Virus record (IMG/VR): IMGVR_UViG_3300044618_002782
Coordinates: 64,001-128,000 of that record
Direction: 5' to 3' (one strand)
Length of the DNA: 64,000 nt
Source: a virus
Each line of letters begins with the position of its first letter. Within the stretch, counting starts at the first letter, position 1. Positions 9,343-17,199 of the stretch are shown one piece after another. Position numbers and translations under genes: made by a program. The notes under the pieces were generated by a model. The model made no database searches. It was not told the DNA's origin and saw only the letters and a list, made by a program, of their open reading frames with translations.

Positions 9343-10287
9343 TTGTCATCAACAACTCCCATAACAACAATCGTAATTAAAAAACCCGGCAGAGTCAATT
9401 ATCTCAACAACAGAGATTTGCTGAAACAGATTCACCTCAGCAAGAACACCTACTGCGCCTATCGTGACCCTGTAACAGATCATCAGTATGATATCATTTT
9501 GCCCAGCCTTGATCGAATCAATCAGCGCACTGTGGCTGAAGCCAGACGCAACCGTGCTGATCGTATCAAACGAGAAACAGGCGAAATTGTCAATGACAAG
9601 AAAATACCCAACACAGATCTAGTGTTTAGAATCACCTGCTGGGAACACATACCGTGGGCACCCAAAAAAGAACCCAAACCGGTGGGCAAAAAGAAACAAC
9701 TCAAAGACATGCTGGAACTAGAAGATCCGGTAGAAGATCCCTTAGCCGATATTGTAGACGAAATTGTACTAGACCCCACTCATGTGCGTGTAAACTTTCC
9801 TCCGTTTTATCATTATCGTATTACAGAAGATAAAGACCCGTATCTTGTGGGTAAAAGCCATTGGCGCGGTGATTTAGAAACAGGCGAATACTGCCGCGAC
9901 CACGGAGACATGACAGCCGAACTGGCCAGAATGTTTTTGAAACTATGTGAACGTTATGCCACACGTAGCAATTGGCGTGGCTACACTTACAACGAAGAAA
10001 TGCGTGGTCAAGCCCTGTTACAGTTAAGTCAAATTGGTCTGCAGTTTGACGAAAGCAAAAGCCAGAACCCGTTTGCCTACTATACTGCTGCTATCACCAA
10101 TTCGTTTACTCGTATCTTAAATATTGAAAAGAAAATGCAAAACATTCGTGATGATATACTAGAAATGAACGGGCTTAATCCTAGCTGGACTCGACAGAAT
10201 TCAGGAAAACCGCATCAACAGCCGGGACCGGTCACTGTGCTTGATCCAGCTGATTTCCAAGCCCAAGAAGACGCTCGACAGCAATAA
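9343..10287 (+). CDS. 55: Late transcription sigma factor gp55, with extended N-terminal half
   Basis: gp55 redirects host RNA polymerase to TATAAATA late promoters. The C-terminal third carries the diagnostic region: TYNEEMRGQALLQLSQIGLQ, then DESKSQNPFAYYTAAITNSF and a DDILEMNGLNPSWTRQN tail, as in T4 gp55 and its cyanophage relatives. T4 gp55 is about 185 residues; this one is 314, with an extra N-terminal part containing a charged Lys/Glu-rich linker (about residues 105-140). The start codon is TTG with a good AGGAGA ribosome site; no ATG is available nearby. An early promoter precedes it, and the many late motifs in the window are its expected targets. Confidence 0.92.
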   Translation: MSSTTPITTIVIKKPGRVNYLNNRDLLKQIHLSKNTYCAYRDPVTDHQYDIILPSLDRINQRTVAEARRNRADRIKRETGEIVNDKKIPNTDLVFRITCWEHIPWAPKKEPKPVGKKKQLKDMLELEDPVEDPLADIVDEIVLDPTHVRVNFPPFYHYRITEDKDPYLVGKSHWRGDLETGEYCRDHGDMTAELARMFLKLCERYATRSNWRGYTYNEEMRGQALLQLSQIGLQFDESKSQNPFAYYTAAITNSFTRILNIEKKMQNIRDDILEMNGLNPSWTRQNSGKPHQQPGPVTVLDPADFQAQEDARQQ

Positions 10288-10298
10288 GCTCTAACTGC

Positions 10299-10328
10299 TT
10301 GACTATCAGGGTGTACAATTGTTACAAT
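10299..10328 (+). promoter_or_regulatory. Probable early promoter for gp47, overlapped by a palindrome
   Basis: TTGACT (10299-10304) and TACAAT (10323-10328) are 18 nt apart, a reasonable sigma70 promoter. The -10 lies inside the right half of a perfect palindrome (10312-10334), so a bound protein would block it. Confidence 0.55.
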
Positions 10329-10334
10329 TGTACA
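10312..10334 (+). promoter_or_regulatory. Perfect 23-nt palindrome, candidate operator
   Basis: Half-sites TGTACAATTGT and ACAATTGTACA flank a single central T, giving 11 paired positions without mismatch. It lies between the predicted -35 and the start point of the gp47 promoter. A hairpin in RNA is less likely to matter, because transcription would begin at or after its end. Confidence 0.6.
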
Positions 10335-10362
10335 ATTCCTGGCATCCGTCATCAAGGACACA

Positions 10363-11379
10363 ATGAGTAATCTATTTCGAAAAGTAGCAGTTTGCACCGA
10401 CATACACTTTGGTCTCAAGAGCAACAGTCTACTGCACAATCAAGACTGCGAACAATTCATCGATTGGTTTATTGCCACTGCTCGAGCAAACGGTTGCGAA
10501 ACTGGCATGTTTCTGGGCGACTGGCATCACCATCGAGCCAGTATCAATCTGCAGACCCTGAACTTCAGCTTGCGAGCTTTAGAAAAGCTGTCGGCTGCAT
10601 TCGATCAATTTTATTTTATCCCGGGCAATCACGATCTCTACTACCGAGATCGGCGTGACATACACGGTGCCGAATGGGCTAGACACTTGCCCAATATACA
10701 AATTGTCAACGACTGGTTTCAATCGGGAGATGTTGTAATTGCTCCGTGGTTAGTGGGCGACGATTACAAGCGTATACCAAAATTATCATCCAAATATGTG
10801 TTTGGGCACTTTGAGTTGCCGCACTTCAAGATGAATGCCATGGTGGAAATGCCCGATCACGGCGAAGTCAAGGTTGACAGCTTCAGCGGCATTGAGTCTG
10901 TGTTCAGTGGACATTTTCATCTTCGCCAGCAAAAGAAAAACATCAACTATATCGGTAACTGTTTTCCCCACAACTTTGCCGACGCCGGCGATGATGCACG
11001 TGGCATGATGGTGCTGGACTGGGGTTCGGAGCCGGTTTATCATGCTTGGCCTGGACAACCGTTATATCGAGTGTACGGCTTGAGTCAGGTGATTGATAAT
11101 GCAGACAATCTGTTATCACCTGGCATGCATGTGCGTGTTCAACTGGACATTGAGATCAGTTACGAAGAAGCTAATTTTATCAAGGAAACATTTGTCAAGG
11201 ACTACCATCTGAGAGAAATGGCCCTGATACCCAGCAAGAGTGCTGCTGTTGACACCGACATGGCTCCAGGCGAGGTCAAATTTGAAAGCGTGGACCAAAT
11301 TGTTACAGATCAGATCACTGCCATCGAAAGTGAGTTCTATGATCCTAAACTACTACTAAAAATATATCAAAACTTATGA
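10363..11379 (+). CDS. 47: gp47-like recombination endonuclease, Mre11/SbcD subunit
   Basis: This is the metallophosphoesterase subunit of the gp46-gp47 complex, which resects DNA ends for recombination-dependent replication. Motifs are in order: DIH at 13-15, GDWHH at 52-56, GNHD at 88-91, a histidine at 149 (FGHFE) and GHFH at 183-186. These are the metal ligands of the Mre11 family. Length (338 aa) matches T4 gp47. Unlike in T4, the gp46 gene does not follow directly; a radical-SAM gene starts in the ATGA overlap at its end. A palindrome-covered promoter precedes it. Confidence 0.93.
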   Translation: MSNLFRKVAVCTDIHFGLKSNSLLHNQDCEQFIDWFIATARANGCETGMFLGDWHHHRASINLQTLNFSLRALEKLSAAFDQFYFIPGNHDLYYRDRRDIHGAEWARHLPNIQIVNDWFQSGDVVIAPWLVGDDYKRIPKLSSKYVFGHFELPHFKMNAMVEMPDHGEVKVDSFSGIESVFSGHFHLRQQKKNINYIGNCFPHNFADAGDDARGMMVLDWGSEPVYHAWPGQPLYRVYGLSQVIDNADNLLSPGMHVRVQLDIEISYEEANFIKETFVKDYHLREMALIPSKSAAVDTDMAPGEVKFESVDQIVTDQITAIESEFYDPKLLLKIYQNL

Positions 11380-12515
11380 ACCTTGATACTTTTTGTGTTA
11401 ATCCGTGGATTACATTACATGCTAAGTTCAACGAAGGAATGAATCCGTGTTGCTTGTTTAAAAATGTATTCAAATATAACACCGTTGATGAATATGTAAA
11501 CAGCGAAGAGTTAAAGTCAATTAAGAAAAGTATTGTCGATGGGGAAAAAATACCCGAATGCAGTGTTTGTTGGAGGCAAGAGCAGAGTGGTCATGTCAGC
11601 AAACGACAACGCGACAATAAAACTTATGACAAAATTTTTAAAATTTTAAACAAAGATTTAATCAAGCCGGCTAATAAATTTGTCGAATATTATCTACGAC
11701 TAGGAAATCATTGTAATCTTAGGTGTACCAGCTGCAACGATCAATATAGCACGGGTTGGGCAAGTGAAAATAAAAAATTTAATCTGCCGGTCATGCCTGC
11801 TGTGTTGCTGTCAGAGGACTCCGATGTCTGGCAGAATCTCAGAGATCATGCCAGTACAGTAGGTGCAATTGAATTCATTGGCGGCGAACCTTTTATGATG
11901 TGCATAGATCAGCAAGCCGAGTTATTAGAATGGTTGGTTGACAACAACCATGCACAACATATTAGAATCAAGTACAACACAAACGGAACACGATTACCAA
12001 CCGAACAGCTATTGTTTTGGCACAAATTTAAAGCTGTCGAATTAAACATCAGCGTCGACGGTGTTGGTAAACAATTTGAATATCTAAGATTTCCTGCCAA
12101 GTGGGATGAGTTAAATTCAAATGTTAGATTTTATCAAAATCTAAGAAACAGTGTGCCTAATTTAGAATTGACAATCATCACTACAGTTAGTATACTAAAC
12201 ATTGGGTACATAGAAGAAATTTTAGATTATTGTCAATCTTATGATTTAAAATTATTTTTTAACATGCTCGATCAACCTGCTGTTCTAAACTTGTACAATT
12301 TTGATGCCAGCGTTAAATCTTGGATTTTAAGCAGAATACAGCACATAAATCATCCGGTTATTAAAAACATTGTTGAGAATTTGAATCAGCGAGTATCAAC
12401 AGTCAATGGTCGATCACTATTGAATTTTCTCGGGCCCTTGGATGAGAGAAGAAATTTAAATATGTCTGACACGTTTCCTGAATTAATAAAATTTTTACAT
12501 GATAACTCGAATTAA
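11376..12515 (+). CDS. Radical SAM protein with N-terminal twitch-type cysteine domain
   Basis: A 379-aa radical-SAM enzyme. The [4Fe-4S] motif CNLRCTSC (C113, C117, C120) follows RLGNH, and a glycine-rich SAM-binding motif IGGEP follows near 170. Before the core is a cysteine domain of the twitch type: FCVNPW (C7), PCC (C25, C26) and ECSVCW (C62, C65), able to hold an auxiliary cluster. Enzymes of this layout often modify peptides or proteins, but the substrate here is unknown and no precursor peptide is visible nearby. Its ATG overlaps the gp47 stop (ATGA), so it is co-translated with gp47. The codon composition is A/T-richer than in gp47, which fits acquisition by transfer. Confidence 0.88.
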   Translation: MNLDTFCVNPWITLHAKFNEGMNPCCLFKNVFKYNTVDEYVNSEELKSIKKSIVDGEKIPECSVCWRQEQSGHVSKRQRDNKTYDKIFKILNKDLIKPANKFVEYYLRLGNHCNLRCTSCNDQYSTGWASENKKFNLPVMPAVLLSEDSDVWQNLRDHASTVGAIEFIGGEPFMMCIDQQAELLEWLVDNNHAQHIRIKYNTNGTRLPTEQLLFWHKFKAVELNISVDGVGKQFEYLRFPAKWDELNSNVRFYQNLRNSVPNLELTIITTVSILNIGYIEEILDYCQSYDLKLFFNMLDQPAVLNLYNFDASVKSWILSRIQHINHPVIKNIVENLNQRVSTVNGRSLLNFLGPLDERRNLNMSDTFPELIKFLHDNSN

Positions 12516-12543
12516 AAATTTAACTATACATAAGTCTTCTGAA

Positions 12544-12572
12544 TTGATGCAGTTAAAAACATGTTGCATCAA
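12544..12572. promoter_or_regulatory. Inverted repeat between radical SAM gene and gp46
   Basis: TTGATGCA and TGCATCAA, perfect 8-bp arms around a 13-nt spacer, in the 85-nt gap before gp46. No T-run follows, so it is not an ordinary terminator; operator or RNA processing site are possibilities. Confidence 0.45.
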
Positions 12573-12600
12573 CATTACAAAATAGCCTTAGAAAAAGACC

Positions 12601-14364
12601 ATGATCAAAATTAAAAATTTAACTGTTAAGAATTTTATGAGTGTAGGTAATGCTACACAAGGCGTTAACTTTGATCGGCGCGATCTTACTCTGGTGTTAG
12701 GTGAAAATCTAGATCTTGGTGGCGACGGTAGTAGAAACGGCACCGGCAAGACCACAATCATCAATGCTTTAAGTTATGCCTTGTATGGCACTGCCCTTAG
12801 TAACATTCGCAAAGACAACTTAGTCAACAAGACCAACGGCAAGAACATGCTGGTCAGTTTGGACTTTGCAGTCAGAGGCCAGGAGTATCGAATCGAACGC
12901 GGTCGTAAACCCAATGTATTGAAGTTCTATGTGGATCATAAAGAGCAAGCGATCACCGATAACTCACAGGGCGACAGTCGAGAAACACAAGATGCTATCG
13001 AACACACACTGGGTCTTAGCCACGACATGTTCAAGCACATCCTGGCTCTCAACACTTATACAGAACCGTTTCTCAGTTTAAAAGCCAACGAACAACGTAC
13101 TCTAATTGAGCAACTGCTGGGCATTACCTTGTTAAGCGAACGTGCTGATCGTATCAAGGAACTAAACAAAGCCACCAAGGACGGAATCCAGCAAGAAGAA
13201 TTTCGTATACGTGCTGTACAAGAAGCCAACAAGCGCATCGAAGAACAGATCGAAAGCTTGTACAAGCGGCAGCGTATGTGGACTGCTAAACGCAACGAAG
13301 ATGTTGAAAAACTGAACTTGGGCATTTCTAGTTTAGAGCACATCGACATTGACGCCGAAGTTGCAGCACACCGCGATCTAGAACAATTTCATGCCAAGAA
13401 AAAATCTATCGATGAACACTCTCGCTGGATCAGAAGTATACAAAGCGACGATGCCAAGTTGGAAAAGTTGGTTGCCAAACTCAAAGCAGAGATTGCTGCG
13501 CTAGATGCCCATCGTTGCTATGCGTGTGGACAAGACATTCACGACCACAAGCAAGACGAAATTCGCAACAGCAAGCAGGCTTCGTTGCAAGAAACTGCCT
13601 TGCAATTGCTGGCCAATAATACACAACAGATGGAGCACGAAAACGAACTGGAAGATCTTGGTGAACTAGGAACAGCACCACGTGTGTTTTATGACACATT
13701 GGAAGATGCACTCAACCATCGCAACAGCTTGGAAAGTTTGAAAAAAGAACTGGCCACTAGAAGTCAAGATTCAGATCCCTATGCCGAACAGATCCAAGAC
13801 ATGCAGCAACAGGCCCTGCAGGAAGTCAGCTACGATCACATGAACGACTTGACAAGGCTGCAAGAACATCAAGAGTTCCTGCTCAAATTATTGACCAGCA
13901 AGGATTCTTTTATACGTAAAAAAATCATTGAACAAAATCTCAGTTATCTCAACTCAAGACTCACACACTATCTGGATCGCATCGGCTTGCCGCATACAGT
14001 GGTATTTCAAAACGATCTTACAGTCAGCATCGAAGAGCTGGGCAGAGAACTGGATTTTGATAATCTCAGCCGAGGCGAACGCAATCGCCTGATCTTGAGC
14101 ATGAGCTGGGCATTCAGAGATGTGTTTGAAAGTCTATATCAACCTATCAACTTGTTGTTTATTGACGAAATGATCGACAACGGACTAGACACACAAGGTG
14201 TCGAAAACAGTTTAGGCTTGTTAAAACAAATGAGCAGAGAACGCCACAAGAGTATTTGGCTAGTCAGTCACAGAGACGAATTGGCTGGACGTGTGGAGAA
14301 TATTTTAAAAGTCATTAAAGAAAATGGATTTACCAGTTACAACACCGATATCGATGTTGCGTGA
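12601..14364 (+). CDS. 46: gp46-like recombination endonuclease, Rad50/SbcC subunit
   Basis: The ATPase partner of gp47. Walker A lies at about 43-52 (GSRNGTGKTT), the zinc-hook motif CYACGQ at about 305-310 in the middle of two long coiled-coil arms, the ABC signature NLSRGERNRL near 488 and Walker B LLFIDEMIDNGLD near 518. The 587-aa length fits T4 gp46 (560 aa). The gene is separated from gp47 by a radical-SAM gene and its 3' end overlaps the second radical-SAM gene, so the nuclease and the enzymes are transcribed together. Confidence 0.94.
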   Translation: MIKIKNLTVKNFMSVGNATQGVNFDRRDLTLVLGENLDLGGDGSRNGTGKTTIINALSYALYGTALSNIRKDNLVNKTNGKNMLVSLDFAVRGQEYRIERGRKPNVLKFYVDHKEQAITDNSQGDSRETQDAIEHTLGLSHDMFKHILALNTYTEPFLSLKANEQRTLIEQLLGITLLSERADRIKELNKATKDGIQQEEFRIRAVQEANKRIEEQIESLYKRQRMWTAKRNEDVEKLNLGISSLEHIDIDAEVAAHRDLEQFHAKKKSIDEHSRWIRSIQSDDAKLEKLVAKLKAEIAALDAHRCYACGQDIHDHKQDEIRNSKQASLQETALQLLANNTQQMEHENELEDLGELGTAPRVFYDTLEDALNHRNSLESLKKELATRSQDSDPYAEQIQDMQQQALQEVSYDHMNDLTRLQEHQEFLLKLLTSKDSFIRKKIIEQNLSYLNSRLTHYLDRIGLPHTVVFQNDLTVSIEELGRELDFDNLSRGERNRLILSMSWAFRDVFESLYQPINLLFIDEMIDNGLDTQGVENSLGLLKQMSRERHKSIWLVSHRDELAGRVENILKVIKENGFTSYNTDIDVA

Positions 14365-15217
14365 CATAAGAGTCTTGCATGTAGAGCCAACAGATGTTTG
14401 TCAAGCATCGTGCCCTTTGTGCAGTCGTGTTACTGACCCGGCGTTTGATGCTAGTGATCAACGTCATTTAACTGTAGAACAATTATCTACTGCGATCGAT
14501 CCTGCTGTCTTGTTGAATCTCGACAAGATGTTTACATGTGGTAACTACGGAGATCCTGCTGCAGGACAACACACACTGGAGTTGTATCGTTACCTACGTT
14601 CTATCAATCCTGCCGTTACTCTGGGCATGAACACCAATGGCGGTCTTCGCAATCGAGATTGGTGGCAAGAATTGGCCGTCATACTCAACCAATCGCGTGA
14701 CTATGTTGTGTTCAGCATCGACGGATTAGCCGATACTAATCACATTTACCGTCGTGGCGTTGTCTGGGACAAAGTTGTGGAAAATGCACAGACATTCATC
14801 GACGCCGGAGGTTCTGCGCATTGGGATATGTTGGTATATCAGCACAATCAACATCAAGTAGATCAAGCACAAAAATTGGCCAAGGAAATGGGATTCAGTT
14901 GGTTTCGTGCCAAAATATCCAAAAGACCGTTGGCTAACGGATTAGCACTGCCAGATCAATGGCAATCAGTCGACCAGTTATCTGGAACTATAAAGTGTCA
15001 TGCTCTAACAGAACGCAGCATTTATATAGATGCCAGAGGAGTAGTTAATCCTTGTTGCTGGTTAGGCAATACAAAAATACACACGGAATTAGATTTTAAT
15101 GACATACAAAAATCGTGGCAATCAGTGCCTCATCCAGTGTGTCAATCTGCATGTTCTAGTAGGAACAACTCAACAAACTTTTCTAATCAATGGCAAAAGG
15201 AAGTGCAACTATGCTAG
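14354..15217 (+). CDS. Second radical SAM protein (SPASM-like C-terminus)
   Basis: The cluster motif VCQASCPLC (C16, C20, C23) stands near the N-terminus after HVEPTD. A GNYGDP motif about 50 residues later is the SAM-binding loop, and FSIDGL marks a later strand of the barrel. The C-terminal cysteines (KCHAL, NPCCW, VCQSAC) look like a SPASM/twitch auxiliary-cluster domain. Two starts are possible: ATG 14324, 41 nt inside gp46, or ATG 14354, 11 nt inside gp46; I chose 14354 because the protein then begins MLRDIRVLHVEPT, right at the first barrel strand. Neither has a clear ribosome site, so it probably depends on gp46 translation. Substrate unknown. Confidence 0.85.
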   Translation: MLRDIRVLHVEPTDVCQASCPLCSRVTDPAFDASDQRHLTVEQLSTAIDPAVLLNLDKMFTCGNYGDPAAGQHTLELYRYLRSINPAVTLGMNTNGGLRNRDWWQELAVILNQSRDYVVFSIDGLADTNHIYRRGVVWDKVVENAQTFIDAGGSAHWDMLVYQHNQHQVDQAQKLAKEMGFSWFRAKISKRPLANGLALPDQWQSVDQLSGTIKCHALTERSIYIDARGVVNPCCWLGNTKIHTELDFNDIQKSWQSVPHPVCQSACSSRNNSTNFSNQWQKEVQLC

Positions 15218-16239
15218 CATGGGATCACTGGCATATTGAGGCCAGTAGTATTTGTGCATTGAAATGTCCGCGATGTCCCAGAGCAGAAGCAGCAGAATCT
15301 TTGTTGAATCAACAGTTATCATTGGAATTCTTCAAAACACAAATTGGCAGTGAAACTATAAAACAAATTCGGAAAATAACATTTTGCGGTAATGACGGCG
15401 ATCCTGTATACTGTAAAGACTTTGTAGATATATGCCAGTGGATTAAAGAAATTAATCCTGCTATGAACTTAGTTATTGTAACTAACGGAAGTTACAAATC
15501 CGCAGAATGGTGGACTAAGTTAGCTGGTGTGTTAAATGAGCGTGACGAGATTAACTGGAGTATCGATGGTTGGGATCAACTCAGTAACGAAAAGTATCGA
15601 ATTAATTCTGATTGGCTCAGTATCGAGCAAGGCATAAAGACTTTCTTTGCTCACAACTGTAGCACTTATCGAACTTGGGCTTCTATAGCATTTAGATTCA
15701 ATCAGAATCAAATTCTTCATCAACAGCAGGTTGCCGGTGATCTTGGATTTGATTTGTATCAGCTGACAAAAAGCACTAAGTTCGGCAGTAAATACCCAGT
15801 TGCCTATGGCAGCAATGATTTGCTGGAACCCACTGATGCTTCCTTGGTAGCAGCAGGACACAGATTTGAACGTCAATTAATATCCTTGAGCAGCAAAATA
15901 CGTCCTGGAAAAGAACTAAAAGTATTATTTTTACAGAGAGCAACACAATTACAACAGGCAGCACAGTTTTCAGGCATTTGTTTGATAGGAAATAAAGGAG
16001 TATTTTTAAACAGTCGCGGCGAGTTTTTTCCTTGCTGCTGGACTGCTAACAGATACGAACATAACAGCAACTGGTTACAACAAGCAAAAGAAAAATTCAA
16101 TCTCAATACAAAAACATTTTCTGAAATTATCAATGACTCTTTTTGGACTACAGAATTTTTAAAATTTGACAGCATGGAGTGTACTACTAAATGCACAGCA
16201 TCACGTTTATCTGACTTGGATCACACAACCGAGTGGTAA
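15211..16239 (+). CDS. Third radical SAM protein (SPASM-like C-terminus)
   Basis: A paralogue of the preceding enzyme: ICALKCPRC (C15, C19, C22), then CGNDGDP and WSIDGW in the same order. The C-terminal half holds CLIGNKGVFLNSRGEFFPCC and ECTTKC, a SPASM-like cysteine set. An upstream in-frame ATG at 15190 exists, but AAGGA lies 9 nt before the ATG at 15211, which also overlaps the previous stop by a few bases; 15211 is the better start (342 aa). The shared architecture suggests that the second and third enzymes arose by duplication and work together or on related substrates. Substrate unknown. Confidence 0.86.
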   Translation: MLAWDHWHIEASSICALKCPRCPRAEAAESLLNQQLSLEFFKTQIGSETIKQIRKITFCGNDGDPVYCKDFVDICQWIKEINPAMNLVIVTNGSYKSAEWWTKLAGVLNERDEINWSIDGWDQLSNEKYRINSDWLSIEQGIKTFFAHNCSTYRTWASIAFRFNQNQILHQQQVAGDLGFDLYQLTKSTKFGSKYPVAYGSNDLLEPTDASLVAAGHRFERQLISLSSKIRPGKELKVLFLQRATQLQQAAQFSGICLIGNKGVFLNSRGEFFPCCWTANRYEHNSNWLQQAKEKFNLNTKTFSEIINDSFWTTEFLKFDSMECTTKCTASRLSDLDHTTEW

Positions 16240-16277
16240 TTTTATTTGGACAATAGATGTATTGCATAACTATACGC

Positions 16278-16706
16278 ATGACATGGTACCACAATGGACA
16301 AGAAGTAGTCGAACTGCCCGAGGATTGCGTTGGATTTGTTTATCTTATTACCAATGTTGTTACCGGGCGCATGTATGTGGGGAAAAAATTAGCAAAGTTT
16401 TCAAAAACAACTTATAAAACTGTAAAACTCAAGAATGGCAACAAGAAGCGTAAAAAAATTCGAAGTAAAATAGATTCTGACTGGCAACAATACTACGGCA
16501 GCTCCCCAAATCTCACAGAAGATATCACACAGCAAGGCACAGACAATTTCCGACGCGAAATATTATACTACTGTCGATCACGATCCGAATGCTCGTACAT
16601 AGAAGCCAGAGAACAGTTCTCCAGGCGGGTACTGGAATCAGATGACTACTACAATGGTCACATTCAAGTGCGTGTGCATGGATCACACATAAAAAACAAA
16701 CTTTAA
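16278..16706 (+). CDS. GIY-YIG-like nuclease-family protein
   Basis: A 142-aa protein whose first half reads VGFVYLITNVVTGRMYVGKK, the GIY-YIG core with FVY and YVG in the key positions. It continues with a basic stretch (KNGNKKRKKIRSKIDSDWQQ), YYGSS, and an FRREILYYCRSRSECSYIEA segment. This gene family is common in T4-like phages of aquatic bacteria and differs from the homing endonucleases elsewhere in the window: it has no NUMOD repeats. I chose ATG 16278 over 16257 because family members start just before the W-Y-N-G motif. Role unproven: a DNA-processing enzyme is likely. Confidence 0.72.
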   Translation: MTWYHNGQEVVELPEDCVGFVYLITNVVTGRMYVGKKLAKFSKTTYKTVKLKNGNKKRKKIRSKIDSDWQQYYGSSPNLTEDITQQGTDNFRREILYYCRSRSECSYIEAREQFSRRVLESDDYYNGHIQVRVHGSHIKNKL

Positions 16707-16729
16707 CAGGCAACGTACGGCAGTAACGA

Positions 16730-17115
16730 CTAGCACCGGTCTACATCGGGTGCCCTAGACCTGGACGCGAGTCGCAGGGATGGAAGTCTTCTCGCTGCAA
16801 GAAGCACTCAATCACTATCCTTAACAGGACGACGATCGCTTTGTAAGACCTGCGATTTGATTGTTTGAAGATGAAAACAGGCAAAAAGAGGGGAGAAAAA
16901 CCCCGGGTTTGTGCGCACGACTGCGTGTGTGGCACAGACTACCGTTGTATATTAAGACGGAGCGAACAGGTACCGGACAACCGCCTGTGCGATGTAGAAG
17001 TTTTACATCATAGTTCTAACGCTAGTGTGGCTGGGCTACTCAGATGAGGTACCAGTTTTTTCTTAACCCTTTGGTGGGTTAAGTGTGGCCAGTTAATCTA
17101 GATGAGATACTAGCA
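16730..17115 (+). ncRNA. Candidate structured noncoding RNA
   Basis: The 490 nt between 16706 and 17199 hold no convincing gene but a chain of compact stem-loops: 16733-16753 (GCACC/GGTGC), 16767-16795 (GCGAG/CTCGC), 16835-16856 (ATCGC/GCGAT), 16890-16904 (GGGG/CCCC), 16913-16930 (7 bp), 16966-16988 (ACAGG/CCTGT plus inner CGG/CCG), 16991-17009 (GATGTA/TACATC) and 17062-17083 (CTTAACCC/GGGTTAAG). The 16913 stem needs two G-U pairs that exist only in plus-strand RNA, which favours that strand. Base composition is more GC-rich than the flanks. It is not a tRNA, and I do not recognise a known class. A near-repeat (17042-17055 and 17100-17113) sits at its 3' end. Confidence 0.5.
17042..17113 (+). 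repeat. Pair of 14-nt near-repeats
   Basis: AGATGAGGTACCAG at 17042 and AGATGAGATACTAG at 17100 differ at two positions, both transitions, and flank the strong CTTAACCC hairpin. They may be paired elements of the candidate RNA. Confidence 0.5.
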
Positions 17116-17149
17116 CTTCACTTCGTTTCGTTTGTAAAACAATTAAAAT

Positions 17150-17199
17150 AAAAACATGTTACGAGCGAAAGCGAAGTAACAGATGTTCGCAGAACATCT
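17150..17199 (-). terminator. Tandem hairpin terminator for the minus-strand operon
   Basis: Read on the minus strand, an 8-bp stem with a 3-nt loop (17181-17199, AGATGTTC/GAACATCT) is followed by a second stem (17158-17180, GTTAC/GTAAC) and then a T-rich tract (ATGTTTTTATTTT). It directly follows the stop codon of the gene ending at 17199. Confidence 0.6.

Noticed and set aside
10312-10334. LexA (SOS) box
   Set aside because: The half-site does not match CTGT-N8-ACAG or GTTC-type boxes; a different regulator is more likely.
16865-17047. Short protein-coding frame in the gene-free region
   Set aside because: A 60-codon frame with no ribosome site, cysteine-rich random-looking sequence and overlap with six predicted stem-loops.
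16707-17198. A tRNA or tmRNA gene
   Set aside because: No cloverleaf with a GTTCRANTC arm and 7-bp acceptor stem could be drawn on either strand; the stems found do not match tRNA spacing.
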